Part shown: positions 44,287-53,287 of the stretch, piece by piece
Layout: every line of letters begins with the position of its first letter
Numbering within the stretch: position 1 is the first letter of the stretch
NCBI GenBank assembly: GCA_903822175.1
Contig: CAIJOB010000011.1
Span: 162,815 to 226,814 of the forward strand
DNA from: an uncultured Alphaproteobacteria bacterium
GTDB taxonomy: Bacteria; Pseudomonadota; Alphaproteobacteria; Caulobacterales; Caulobacteraceae
Reading direction: 5' to 3'
Length of the DNA: 64,000 nt
The notes under the pieces: generated by a model
The model's input: only the letters and a program-made list of their open reading frames with translations
What the model was told of the DNA's origin: nothing
Database searches by the model: none
Made by a program: the position numbers and the translations under genes

Positions 44287-46878
44287 TCAACCGGCGTGCG
44301 CCGCCACCCAGCGGTCGATCTCCGGCAAGGCCTTGGCGCGGATCCGTTGGTTCAGCTTGATCGACCCCACGGCCGACTCTACCGGCCGCCGCGCGTCCGG
44401 CGGAATCACCGCCTCGCCGTAGGCACGAATGTCGGCGATCCGCGCCGGATCGGCCGATCGCCCAGCAACGCCCGAGACGATCTGCCAAGCGTCCTGCTCG
44501 TCCATTGGCAGGCCGCCCTTGCCCATGTGGGGCTTGAGCACGCCCCAGACCACGTCCGGGTTGCGCCGGGTGGCGATGGCGATCAGCTGCGGCGCAGAGC
44601 CGGCCGGCGCTTCCGGCGTGAGCGCGATCTCCACCGCGCGCGCCGACAGGGCCGGATCGGCGACGCCGGCGAGCGCGCGCAGCAGCCGCGCCTTCTCTTG
44701 CGGATCCTGGGTCGCCCGCGCCTTTGCCAGCAGCGCATCGAAGGTCGCGGGGTCGGCCGCCTCGGCCACGATATTCAGCGCGGCGCGCAGCTCGGCGGCA
44801 GAGCCCTGGCCGGCGGCATCGACGCGGCGCGCCCGGGCCAGCGCTGCGGCGTCGCCGAACCGCGCCTGGGCGCTCCAGACGCTGGCGCGCAGGGTGGTCA
44901 CATTGCCGTCCTCCCCGGCCTTCGGCTCCTGACCCAGACGCCCCGCGATGGGCGCCAGCAGCTTCAGCGCCTCACGCCGGAACGCCGCGCCTCCCGGCAG
45001 ACCTTGGTAAGAGGCCTCGACGCCGTTCATAAGGTTCACGGCCCGCGTCCAGACCACCGGATCGGCGTCCGCCGGCAGCCGCGACATGAAGTCCATGAGA
45101 TTGCCGGCCGGCGCATAGCCGGACTGGCCCAGGGCCGAGGCGTCGTTCATCAGGTTGATCTGATCTATCGCCGAGAACTCGCCCATCCGGCTGGCCAGGG
45201 CCGCGGCGTGGTCTTGCGAATAAGCGACCCGCGCATAGGCCAGACCGCCGGCGTTCACCAACGCGGCCTTCCCAGGGGCCGTCCCGGTCCCTGAGAGCAG
45301 CAGGTGCGTGGCCGATAGCCCGGGCGAGGCCTCCGTCAGGGGGATCTTCCAGGCGGTTGGTTTGGCGCCCTTCAGACTGTCCGGATCCTCGGCGAAGCGG
45401 CCTTCCGTCAGTTTCACGCCCGCGCCGGCCGCCTCGACCCGCACCAGCGGCACCCCCGCCTGGCGGGTGAAGTCGTGCTCAATCGCAAGCACGGGTTTGC
45501 CGGCGACCGCCTGCACCTGGCTCCAGAGGTCGCTATCGACGGTATTGCCGTAGGCGTGGGCCTTCATGTAGCGGCGAACGCCATCACGGAACGTATCCGA
45601 GCCGACGTAGGCCTCCAGCATGGTGATCACCGCCGCGCCCTTGTCGTAGGTGATGGTGTCGAAAGCCTCGGCCGCCTGCTCTGCGCTGCCGATCGGCTGC
45701 AGCACCGGATGGGTCGCGACCTGGGCGTCGGCCCCCTTGCCGGCCTCGAAGATATCGGCGGCTTGCAGGCCGGTCTTCCACTCCGGATGCAGGGCGTCGG
45801 CGGCGTGGGTCTGCATCCAGCGGGCGAAGCCCTCGTTGAGCCAGAGGTTGTCCCACCAGGCCATGGTCACCAGATCGCCAAACCACTGGTGCGCCATCTC
45901 ATGGCTGACCACGAGGAAGACCGTCTGGCGCTCGCGCTCCGTCGACTTGGCCGGGTCGAACAGCAGATGATCCTGCGAGTAGAAGATCGCCCCCCAGTTC
46001 TCCATGGAACCGCCGTAGATCTCACCCGGCGCAGCTACCAGATCCAGCTTCGGCAAGGGGAAGCGTACGCCGAAATAGTCGTTGTAGTAGTGCAGCAGTC
46101 CGACGGCCTGGCTCAGGCCATAGGCGGCCTTCTCCCGGTCGCCGCGCTTGAACACCACGCCCACGTCGACACCGTCGACCTGCTGGTGGATGCGCTCATA
46201 GTCGCCGACGCCCAGGAACAGCAGGTAGGTCGACATCCGCGGCGTTTCGGCGAAGCGCACCCGCTGCAGCCCGCCCCCGAGCGGCGTGGTCTGCGCGACC
46301 GGCATGTTGGAGATCGCCATGCGGTCGGCGGGCGCATCGACGCTCACCGTGAAGGTCGCCTTCTTCGCCGGCTCGTCCCAACAGGGCAGCAGGCGCCTGG
46401 CCTCCGCCGGTTCGAAATTGGTGGCCAGCGTCCGGCGCCTGCCCGCGGGACTGTCGTAGTCCATCGCGAAGAAGCCCAGCGTGCCCTTGGCGATCGCCCC
46501 ATGATAGCCAATCGCCAGGCTGTGGCGTCCGACGGCGTAGGGCTCGGCGAAGCTGATGGTGGCCCGGCCGAGCTTGTCGTCCAGGCTGACGGAGGCGGCC
46601 TTGCGGCCATCCAGCTTCACATCATCGAAGGTCAGCCCCTTGGCGTTGAGCACGATCTGCCTGCCGGGCCTCGCCGCCGCGCCCGTGACCTCCAGGGTCC
46701 CTTTGAAGGTCAGATGTTCGGCGTCGGGGACGATCTTCAGATCGTAGTGCGAGGGCGCCAGCGTCTCCGGCAAGACCTGGCGTACATCGAAGGCTGACTT
46801 GTGCGCCTTGGGCGCCGCCAGCGCCGGTGCGGCCAGCCCGATCAGCGCCGCGGCGCCCAGAATAACGATCGACCGCAT
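44287..46878 (-). CDS. M1-family zinc aminopeptidase
   Basis: 863-aa secreted aminopeptidase with a signal peptide ('VILGAAALIGLAAPALAAPKA'). The exopeptidase motif 'YGGSMENWGAIFY' (a GAMEN variant) precedes the zinc motif 'VVSHEMAHQWFGDL' at about residue 324, with the third ligand Glu in 'LWLNEGFARW' 18 residues on. The C-terminal ~400 residues are the ERAP1-like helical domain. It probably trims oligopeptides in the periplasm. Single gene, leftward, 84 bp from korB. Confidence 0.93.
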   Translation of the reverse strand: MRSIVILGAAALIGLAAPALAAPKAHKSAFDVRQVLPETLAPSHYDLKIVPDAEHLTFKGTLEVTGAAARPGRQIVLNAKGLTFDDVKLDGRKAASVSLDDKLGRATISFAEPYAVGRHSLAIGYHGAIAKGTLGFFAMDYDSPAGRRRTLATNFEPAEARRLLPCWDEPAKKATFTVSVDAPADRMAISNMPVAQTTPLGGGLQRVRFAETPRMSTYLLFLGVGDYERIHQQVDGVDVGVVFKRGDREKAAYGLSQAVGLLHYYNDYFGVRFPLPKLDLVAAPGEIYGGSMENWGAIFYSQDHLLFDPAKSTERERQTVFLVVSHEMAHQWFGDLVTMAWWDNLWLNEGFARWMQTHAADALHPEWKTGLQAADIFEAGKGADAQVATHPVLQPIGSAEQAAEAFDTITYDKGAAVITMLEAYVGSDTFRDGVRRYMKAHAYGNTVDSDLWSQVQAVAGKPVLAIEHDFTRQAGVPLVRVEAAGAGVKLTEGRFAEDPDSLKGAKPTAWKIPLTEASPGLSATHLLLSGTGTAPGKAALVNAGGLAYARVAYSQDHAAALASRMGEFSAIDQINLMNDASALGQSGYAPAGNLMDFMSRLPADADPVVWTRAVNLMNGVEASYQGLPGGAAFRREALKLLAPIAGRLGQEPKAGEDGNVTTLRASVWSAQARFGDAAALARARRVDAAGQGSAAELRAALNIVAEAADPATFDALLAKARATQDPQEKARLLRALAGVADPALSARAVEIALTPEAPAGSAPQLIAIATRRNPDVVWGVLKPHMGKGGLPMDEQDAWQIVSGVAGRSADPARIADIRAYGEAVIPPDARRPVESAVGSIKLNQRIRAKALPEIDRWVAAHAG

Positions 46879-46962
46879 GCGTCATCCCCCAATGAATCGC
46901 GTCGGGTCTTTGTGGCACGCAAGCTTGGACCGGCCAACGCTTCCGCGGTCGCCGGCGGGGCG

Positions 46963-48018
46963 CTAGCGCAGGCCCGCGTTGATCGCGGCCAGCGCCTTGG
47001 AGCCCGGCACTAGGGCCGCGCCGTCCAGCTCGTTCAGCGGCGTCGCCACGGTGTCGAGCGCGTCGTGCAGATCGCCAGCCTCCGGATCGACGTACAGCAG
47101 GCCGGTGACGATCTCGCCCTTGGCCTGCCGCGACCCCAGGAAGCCCAGCGCCTGGCCGCGGTCCGAGGGATCGTAGAGTTCGGCCAGCTTGTGCAGCGAC
47201 AGCACGCTGCCGTCGTGCTGGGTGACCATCACCGTTTCGCCCGGCGCGTAGTCCACGTGGATCGGCGAGCGCGCTGGGATCATGTCCAACCGGTTCACCG
47301 CCTCGTTGTGCTCCCGCACATAGTCGAAGCTCTTGGTGGAGCCGACGTGGTTGTTGAACTGCACGCACGGGCTGATGACGTCGATGAAGGCTGCGCCCTT
47401 GTGCGCCAGGCCAGCCTTGATCAGCGGGATCAGCTGGTCCTTGTCGCCGGAGAACGAGCGGCCGACGTAGGTGGCGCCCAGCTGCAGGGCCATGCCGACC
47501 AGGTCGATGCCGGAGTCGTGGTTGACCACGCCCTTCTTGGACTTGCTGCCCTTGTCGGAGGTGGCGGAGAACTGGCCCTTGGTCAGGCCGTAGACCCCGT
47601 TGTTCTCGACTATGTAGAGCATGTTCACGCCGCGCCGTACGGCGTGGGCGAATTGGCCTAATCCGATGGATGCGGAATCACCGTCTCCGGAAACACCTAG
47701 ATAAATCAGATCTTTGTTGGCGAGGTTGGCGCCGGTCAGGACGGATGGCATTCGACCGTGCACAGTGTTGAAACCGTGGCTCGCGCCCATGAAATAGTCG
47801 GGGGTTTTCGACGAGCAGCCGATGCCGGAAAGCTTGGCGATCTGATGTGGCGGCAGGTCGAGTTCGAAGGCTGCCTGGATGATCGCCGACGAGATGGAAT
47901 CGTGGCCGCAGCCGGCGCAGAGCGTCGAGACCGAGCCCTCGTAGTCGCGCCTGGTGAACCCACGCGCATTGGTCGGCAGGTTCGGGTGGTGCAGTTGGGG
48001 CTTGAGGATGTAGGTCAT
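46963..48018 (-). CDS. korB: 2-oxoacid:ferredoxin oxidoreductase, beta subunit
   Basis: TPP-binding subunit that decarboxylates a 2-oxoacid (probably 2-oxoglutarate) and passes electrons to a [4Fe-4S] cluster. 351 aa. Four cluster Cys are seen: 'LCAGCGHDS', 'GIGCSSKTPDYF' and 'ISPCVQFNNH'. The TPP motif runs from 'YLGVSGDGDSASIG' to 'IVENNGVYGLTKGQFS'. The start overlaps the korA stop by four bases. The 2-oxoglutarate rather than pyruvate preference is inferred from resemblance to KorB-type proteins. Confidence 0.92.
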   Translation of the reverse strand: MTYILKPQLHHPNLPTNARGFTRRDYEGSVSTLCAGCGHDSISSAIIQAAFELDLPPHQIAKLSGIGCSSKTPDYFMGASHGFNTVHGRMPSVLTGANLANKDLIYLGVSGDGDSASIGLGQFAHAVRRGVNMLYIVENNGVYGLTKGQFSATSDKGSKSKKGVVNHDSGIDLVGMALQLGATYVGRSFSGDKDQLIPLIKAGLAHKGAAFIDVISPCVQFNNHVGSTKSFDYVREHNEAVNRLDMIPARSPIHVDYAPGETVMVTQHDGSVLSLHKLAELYDPSDRGQALGFLGSRQAKGEIVTGLLYVDPEAGDLHDALDTVATPLNELDGAALVPGSKALAAINAGLR

Positions 48019-49868
48019 TCGGCGGCCTCGGTCTGGCCCAAGGCCAGGATCTGGCCGATCTCGCGGGCGATGAACCGCGCGGTGATCGGCGTTCCGTCGT
48101 AGTGCAGCACCGGCACCAGCTTGCCCGGGTCGATCTCGCCTTCGTTGACCAGCAGGGTCCGCAGTTGGGCGTCGCGGTTCTGCTCGACCACGAAGACCCG
48201 CTCGTGGGCGGCAACGAAATCATAGACCTCGTCGCAGAACGGGAAGCCGCGAACGCGCAGCGCGTCGAGGTGGCGCCCCTGCCCTTCCAGGTGGTCGAGC
48301 GCCTCCAGCATCGAGGGCGTCGTCGAGCCGAAGTAGATCACGCCATCGGTCGTCTTGCGCTTTGCGTCGCGGCGGATCGGCGCGGGGATCAGCAACTTGG
48401 CGGTTTCGAACTTGCGCAGCAGGCGCTGCATGTTGTCGACATAGATCGCGCCCTCTTCCGAGTAGCGGGCGTAGGGATTGCGCGAGGTGCCGCGGGTGAA
48501 ATAGGCGCCCTTATTGGGGTGCACGCCCGGATAGGTGCGGTACGGGATGCCGTCGCCGTCGACGTCCTTGTAGCGGCCGAAATCGGCGCCCGCCTCCAGC
48601 TCGTCGTGGGTCATCACCTTGCCGCGGTCTAGCTGGCGAGTGTCGTCCCAGGCGAAGGGCTTGGTCAGCCACTCGTTCATGCCGATGTCGAGGTCGAGCA
48701 TGACGAAGATGGTGGTCTGCAGCCGGTCGGAAAGGTCGAAGGCCAGAGCCCCGAACTCGAAGCATTCGCCGGGATCGGCTGGCAACAGCATCGGGTGTTT
48801 GGTGTCGCCGTGGCCGGCGTAGGCCGACCCGATCAGATCGGCCTGCTGTGTGCGCGTCGGCATACCTGTGGACGGCCCGCCCCGCTGCACGTCGAAGATC
48901 ACCGCCGGAATCTCGGCGAAATAGGAGAGCCCGATGAACTCGGTCATCAGCGAGATGCCGGGGCCCGACGTGCAGGTGAAGGCGCGTGCGCCGTTCCAGC
49001 CCGCGCCGACCACGATGCCGATCGAGGCGATCTCGTCCTCGGCCTGGACGATGGCGTAGCGCGCCTTACCGTCCGGGTCGGTGCGCAGGTCCTCGCAATA
49101 GCCGGTGAAGGCCTCGGCCAGCGAGGTGGACGGCGTGATCGGATACCAGGCGCAGACCGTCGCCCCGCCATAGACCGCGCCCAGCGCAGCCGCGGCATTG
49201 CCCTCGACGTAGATGCGGTCGCCGACCTTGTCGGCCTTGCGGACCTGCAGGCGGATCGGCGACAGGTGCTCATGCACATAGCTGACGCCCATGTGCAGGG
49301 CCTCGAAGTTGGCGTCGATCAGCTTCTGGCGGCCGGCGAACTGCTCGGTCAGGATAGTCTCGATCACCTTGGGATCGATGCCCAGCAAGGCGGCGAGCGA
49401 GCCCAGATAGACGATGTTCTTGAAGAGCTGGCGTTCGCGCGGCAGCTGGTAGCGTTCGTTACACATCGCCGTCAGCGGCACGCCGAGCACGGTGATGTCG
49501 TCGCGGAACTTGCTGGGCGGCAGGGGCTTGGTGCAATCGTAGAACAGGAAGCCGCCGGGCTCGATCTCGGCCACGTCCTTGTCCCAGGTCTGCGGGTTCA
49601 TCGCGACCATCAGGTCGACCCCGCCGCGGCGTCCCAGATGCCCGGCTTCGGTAATCCGCACCTCGAACCAGGTCGGCAGGCCCTGGATGTTCGACGGGAA
49701 GATGTTTCGAGCCGCCACCGGCACGCCGCAGCGCAGGATCGACTTGGCGAACATGCCGTTGGCGCTGGCCGAGCCGGAGCCGTTCACATTAGCGAACTTG
49801 ACCACGAAGTCGTTGATCACCACCGGGCCGCTGGCCTTCGCCGTGCCCGGGTTCATCGCGACTGACAT
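48015..49868 (-). CDS. korA: 2-oxoacid:ferredoxin oxidoreductase, gamma-alpha fusion subunit
   Basis: 617-aa partner of korB. Residues ~1-200 form the gamma domain (CoA-binding, 'NDFVVKFANVNGSGSASANGMFAKSIL'), and the alpha domain follows with 'GNAAAALGAVYGGATVCAWYPITPST', a 'TSGPGISLMTEFIGLSYFAEIP' segment and 'MPTRTQQADL'. Gamma-alpha fusion is the usual layout in aerobic bacteria with this enzyme. It overlaps the upstream flavoprotein gene by 16 bases and korB by four, so the three are one operon. Confidence 0.92.
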   Translation of the reverse strand: MSVAMNPGTAKASGPVVINDFVVKFANVNGSGSASANGMFAKSILRCGVPVAARNIFPSNIQGLPTWFEVRITEAGHLGRRGGVDLMVAMNPQTWDKDVAEIEPGGFLFYDCTKPLPPSKFRDDITVLGVPLTAMCNERYQLPRERQLFKNIVYLGSLAALLGIDPKVIETILTEQFAGRQKLIDANFEALHMGVSYVHEHLSPIRLQVRKADKVGDRIYVEGNAAAALGAVYGGATVCAWYPITPSTSLAEAFTGYCEDLRTDPDGKARYAIVQAEDEIASIGIVVGAGWNGARAFTCTSGPGISLMTEFIGLSYFAEIPAVIFDVQRGGPSTGMPTRTQQADLIGSAYAGHGDTKHPMLLPADPGECFEFGALAFDLSDRLQTTIFVMLDLDIGMNEWLTKPFAWDDTRQLDRGKVMTHDELEAGADFGRYKDVDGDGIPYRTYPGVHPNKGAYFTRGTSRNPYARYSEEGAIYVDNMQRLLRKFETAKLLIPAPIRRDAKRKTTDGVIYFGSTTPSMLEALDHLEGQGRHLDALRVRGFPFCDEVYDFVAAHERVFVVEQNRDAQLRTLLVNEGEIDPGKLVPVLHYDGTPITARFIAREIGQILALGQTEAAE

Positions 49869-51640
49869 GCCGCCCCCGCGTGAGTCATTTCCAGGGTGAA
49901 GCGCTGCATGTCCCAGGCCCCGGTGGGACAGCGCTCCGCGCAGAGCCCGCAGTGCAGGCAGACGTCCTCGTCCTTGACCATCACCCGGCCGGTGCCGAGC
50001 GCGCCGGAGACATAGAGGTCCTGGTCGAGATTGAGCGCCGGCGCCTTCAGCTCGGTCCGCAGCGTCGCCTCATCGGTCTCCTTGACGAAGGTGATGCAGT
50101 CGACCGGGCAGATGTCCTCGCAGGCGTCGCACTCGATGCAGAGGTTGTCGGCGAACACCGTCTGGACGTCGCAGTTGAGGCAGCGCTCGGCTTCCTTGTA
50201 GCCGGTGTCCCGGTCGAACCCGAGTTCGACCTCCATCTTCACGTCCTTCAGCGCCACGGCCTTGTCGCGCTGCGGCACGCGGTAGCGGCGGTCGTTGGCG
50301 ATGTCGTTGTCATAGCTCCACTCGTGGATGCCCATCTTCTGGCTGACGAGGGAGAACTCGGGCGGCGGGCGGACCTTTACGTCCTCGCCCTGACAGAACT
50401 TGTGGATCGACACCGCCGCGTCGTGGCCGTGGGCCACGGCCCAGATGATATTCTTCGGCCCAAACGCTGCGTCGCCGCCGAAGAAGACGTTTGCGATCGT
50501 CGACTGCATGGTGATGGGATCGACTTTGGGCATCGCCCACTCGTCGAAGTCCATGCCGATGTCACGTTCCATCCAGGGGTAGGCGTTCTCCTGGCCAACG
50601 GCCACCAGCACGTCGTCGCATTCGTAGTGCTCGTCCGGCTCGCCGGAATTGACCACGCGGCGCTTGCCGTTCTCGTCCACCGTCGCCTTGACGACCTCGA
50701 AGGTGACGCCGGTCAGCTTGCCGTTGTCGTGGGTGAATGCCTTGGGCACGCGCCAGTTGAGGATCGGAATGTCCTCGTGGATCGCGTCTTCCTTCTCCCA
50801 GGGCGAGGCTTTCATCTCCTCGAACCCCGAGCGGACGATGACCTTCACGTCTTCGCCGCCCAGGCGGCGCGAGGTGCGGCAGCAGTCCATGGCGGTGTTG
50901 CCGCCGCCCAGCACGATCACGCGGCGGCCGATCTTGTCGATGTGGCCGAAGGAGACGCTCGACAGCCAGTCGATGCCGATGTGGATATTGGCGCGGGCCT
51001 CCTCGCGGCCCGGCAGGTTCAGCTCGCGGCCGCGCGGCGCGCCGGAGCCCACAAACACTGCATCATAGCCCTCCGCCAGCAGGGCCTTCAGGCTCTCGAC
51101 CCGCTCGCCGAGGCGAAGCGTCATGCCGAGATTGGTGATGTAGCCGACCTCTTCGTCGATGACGCCTTCCGGCAGGCGGAAGCGCGGGATCTGGCTGCGG
51201 ATCATGCCGCCGGCCTTCGCGTCGCCATCGAAGAGGGTGATGTCGTAGCCGAGCGGCGCCAGGTCGCGGGCCACCGTCAGCGAGGCGGGCCCGGCCCCCA
51301 CCATGGCCACCCGCTTGCCGTTCTTGCTCGCCGCCGGCGCGGGCATGCGGGCGGAGACGTCGTCCTTGTTATCGGCCGCGACCCTCTTCAGCCGGCATAT
51401 GGCGACCGGCTCCTCCTCGACGCGTCCTCGCCGGCAGGCGGGTTCACAGGGGCGATCGCAGGTCCGCCCGAGCACGCCCGGGAAGACGTTCGATTGCCAG
51501 TTGATCATGTAGGCGTCGGAATAGCGCCCCTCCGCGATCAGGCGGATGTACTCCGGCACCGGCGTGTGCGCTGGGCAGGCGAACTGGCAATCCACGACCT
51601 TATGAAAATAGTCGGGCGTCCACGTACTCGTACGTTGCAA
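49853..51640 (-). CDS. GltD/NfnB-like flavo-iron-sulfur NAD(P)H oxidoreductase with C-terminal ferredoxin domains
   Basis: 595 aa. N-terminal Fer4_20-type domain with Cys at 'VVDCQFACPAHTPVPEY' and 'GRTCDRPCEPACRRG'; an FAD fold at 'KRVAMVGAGPASLTVARDL'; an NAD(P)H fold at 'VIVLGGGNTAMDCCRTSRR'; and, at the end, two [4Fe-4S] ferredoxin motifs 'CIECDACEDICPVDC' and 'CLHCGLCAERCP'. It likely couples ferredoxin with NAD(P)H, supplying or accepting electrons for KorAB. First gene of the operon. It could be mistaken for glutamate synthase small subunit, but no gltB is nearby. Confidence 0.9.
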   Translation of the reverse strand: MQRTSTWTPDYFHKVVDCQFACPAHTPVPEYIRLIAEGRYSDAYMINWQSNVFPGVLGRTCDRPCEPACRRGRVEEEPVAICRLKRVAADNKDDVSARMPAPAASKNGKRVAMVGAGPASLTVARDLAPLGYDITLFDGDAKAGGMIRSQIPRFRLPEGVIDEEVGYITNLGMTLRLGERVESLKALLAEGYDAVFVGSGAPRGRELNLPGREEARANIHIGIDWLSSVSFGHIDKIGRRVIVLGGGNTAMDCCRTSRRLGGEDVKVIVRSGFEEMKASPWEKEDAIHEDIPILNWRVPKAFTHDNGKLTGVTFEVVKATVDENGKRRVVNSGEPDEHYECDDVLVAVGQENAYPWMERDIGMDFDEWAMPKVDPITMQSTIANVFFGGDAAFGPKNIIWAVAHGHDAAVSIHKFCQGEDVKVRPPPEFSLVSQKMGIHEWSYDNDIANDRRYRVPQRDKAVALKDVKMEVELGFDRDTGYKEAERCLNCDVQTVFADNLCIECDACEDICPVDCITFVKETDEATLRTELKAPALNLDQDLYVSGALGTGRVMVKDEDVCLHCGLCAERCPTGAWDMQRFTLEMTHAGAACQSR

Positions 51641-51991
51641 AGCCTCAGATCCCTTCCCGCGACGCTCTTCTCACGGGACGGCAAGTCGGACTCAGGGCCA
51701 GGCAAAAGCGCGGGGCTGAGTCGGGCTTAGGCCGTCACGACGCGGCGTTCAACTGGGGCAAGTTAGGCCCCGTTCGCCGGTCAAGCCAAGCCCATTCCTG
51801 ATCGCCGATAGGTGAATTCACACGGAATCCGGCGATTTCCTGCCGCTGGGGAAAAATCGCCGGGCCTCAAGCGAACGTGAGCAGGGCCGCAGCTTTTCTG
51901 ACGGGCGTTTAGATTGCTTAATGGTAACTTAATTTTCGGCGACCCGTTCACGACCGGGGCGCCACAGCTTTTGGACCGGGGAGAGCCTGAG
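51641..51991. promoter_or_regulatory. Divergent intergenic region with three GANTC sites
   Basis: No gene on either strand. It is the divergent promoter region of the korCAB-like operon (left) and the 51-aa protein (right). GANTC sites, the target of the CcrM methyltransferase, are at 51689-51693 (GACTC), 51718-51722 (GAGTC) and 51825-51829 (GAATC), and the CtrA-like box is at 51918-51932. Confidence 0.55.
51918..51932 (+). promoter_or_regulatory. Candidate CtrA-binding box (TTAA-N7-TTAA)
   Basis: TTAA (51918-51921), seven bases (TGGTAAC), TTAA (51929-51932): an exact match to the alphaproteobacterial CtrA consensus. It lies 60 bp before the start of the 51-aa ORF at 51992, a reasonable position for activation or repression. 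In a GC-rich genome such an AT-rich match is unlikely by chance. Three GANTC sites occur in the same 350-bp intergenic region. Confidence 0.6.
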
Positions 51992-52147
51992 ATGACCACG
52001 CCTCACGACGCCGTCCCAGTATCCGAGTCCCTCGCCTACCCGCAGCCGTCCCTGGACGAAGACGGGGCGAGCCTGTTCCAGGAAATCAACGAACGCCGCG
52101 CGCGCGTGGAAAACGCCGAACTGCTGCAGCACCTGCGCGGGCTGTAG
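51992..52147 (+). CDS. Small protein (51 aa), function unknown
   Basis: 51 aa from the ATG at 51992 (GGGGAG lies eight bases upstream, a clear ribosome site). The composition is acidic and helical: 'DEDGASLFQEINERRARVENAELLQHLRGL' is the C-terminal half. No signal or membrane segment. A CtrA-like box lies 60 bp upstream, and a stem-loop follows the stop at 52163-52189. An upstream TTG (51914) would extend the frame but overlaps the CtrA-like box. No family recognised. Confidence 0.6.
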   Translation: MTTPHDAVPVSESLAYPQPSLDEDGASLFQEINERRARVENAELLQHLRGL

Positions 52148-52162
52148 AGTCAGCTTCTGGCA

Positions 52163-52189
52163 ACCTCCCCCGCGTCGCGGCGGGGAGGT
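52163..52189. terminator. GC-rich stem-loop between convergent genes
   Basis: ACCTCCCC (52163-52170) pairs with GGGGAGGT (52182-52189). It lies between the small gene ending at 52147 and the reductase ending at 52214 and may terminate both. There is no strong T tract. The arm resembles the repeat at 3807-3953. Confidence 0.45.
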
Positions 52190-52213
52190 GGAACAATTCG
52201 CGCGGGCCGCTGG

Positions 52214-53263
52214 TCAGCGTCCGGCCAGTCTCGGGTCCAGTCGCAGCAGGCTTTGCCCGGTGGCGATGATGGCCTCCTGCGGCGAACGCGGTGACCAGCC
52301 CAGAAGGCGTTGGGCCTTTTCGCTGGTGGCGCTCATGGAGATGCCGAGCTGAGGCGCCAGCATCTTCATGTTGGGATCGCCGAACAGCGCGCCCATCCGG
52401 ATCACCCAATTGGGCGTTTGCCGCATGGGCGCCTTCCGCGCCTCCTCGCCCAGGTTCGCCCTGAGAACCTTCGACACCTCCAGCAGGGATAGCGCCGGGC
52501 CGGAGGTGGCCAGGAAACGCTCTCCCTTGGCGGCGGGATCGGTCATGGCGCGCAGGTGCAGGTCGGCCACGTCGCGCACATCCACGAAGCAGGCGCGGAT
52601 GTCCGGGCACCCGGGCATGCCCAACAGCATGCGCTCGGCGAGCCGGATCGAGTGCGAGAAATCCGGCCCAAGGATCGGCCCCATGACCGCCACCGGGTTC
52701 ACAACGGATAGCTCCAGGCCCTGCCCTTCCTTGGCGATGAAGTCCCAGGCGGCGCGTTCCGAAAGGGTCTTGGACTTCTGATAGGCCGGCACGTCGCCGT
52801 TCAGATCGGTCCAGTCCGTCTCATTGAACGGGTTGGCGCGAGGCTTCTGGCCATATCCCACCGCGCCGAAGGCCGAGGTGAGCACCACCCGGCGCACGCC
52901 TGCGTCCCTGGCGGCGCGCAGGACACGCAGCACGCCGTCGCGCGCCGGCGCGATCCAGTCCTCCTCCCGCGTCTGCGGTCCCGAAGGTGTCGGCGACGCG
53001 CCGTGCATGACGAAGGCGCAGCCTCTGGCGGCATCGGCCCAGCCGGCGTCCGATGTGAGTTCGGTGAATGCGAAGGAGAGCCGGTCGCCGGCCTCAACGC
53101 CGCCCTCGGAGAGCATGGCGCGGACCACGGCCTGGCGATCCGGCGACCGGACCGTCGTGCGCACCCGATGACCGGCTTGCAGCAATTGCAGGATGCAGTG
53201 AACAGCGATGAAGCCGGACCCGCCGGTCACCAGCACGAGATCATCAGACTGGGCGCTTTGCAT
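52214..53263 (-). CDS. NAD-dependent epimerase/aldehyde reductase (extended SDR, dihydroflavonol-4-reductase-like)
   Basis: A 349-aa extended short-chain dehydrogenase. The NAD(P) motif is 'VLVTGGSGFIAVHCI', the catalytic Tyr-Lys 'PAYQKSKTLSERAAWDF', and 'RRVVLTSAFGAVGYG' gives the Ser. The pattern resembles dihydroflavonol reductases and yeast-type aldehyde reductases. Its promoter is covered by a palindromic operator and the divergent gene is a TetR regulator, so it is probably induced by the regulator's ligand. The substrate is not known. Confidence 0.89.
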   Translation of the reverse strand: MQSAQSDDLVLVTGGSGFIAVHCILQLLQAGHRVRTTVRSPDRQAVVRAMLSEGGVEAGDRLSFAFTELTSDAGWADAARGCAFVMHGASPTPSGPQTREEDWIAPARDGVLRVLRAARDAGVRRVVLTSAFGAVGYGQKPRANPFNETDWTDLNGDVPAYQKSKTLSERAAWDFIAKEGQGLELSVVNPVAVMGPILGPDFSHSIRLAERMLLGMPGCPDIRACFVDVRDVADLHLRAMTDPAAKGERFLATSGPALSLLEVSKVLRANLGEEARKAPMRQTPNWVIRMGALFGDPNMKMLAPQLGISMSATSEKAQRLLGWSPRSPQEAIIATGQSLLRLDPRLAGR

Positions 53264-53287
53264 GCGGGACGTCCCCTGTTACAAATA

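Noticed and set aside
49853..51640. Glutamate synthase small subunit (gltD)
   Set aside because: The FAD/NADPH core is GltD-like, but the extra C-terminal ferredoxin domains and the overlapping korA gene, with no gltB nearby, point to a ferredoxin oxidoreductase.
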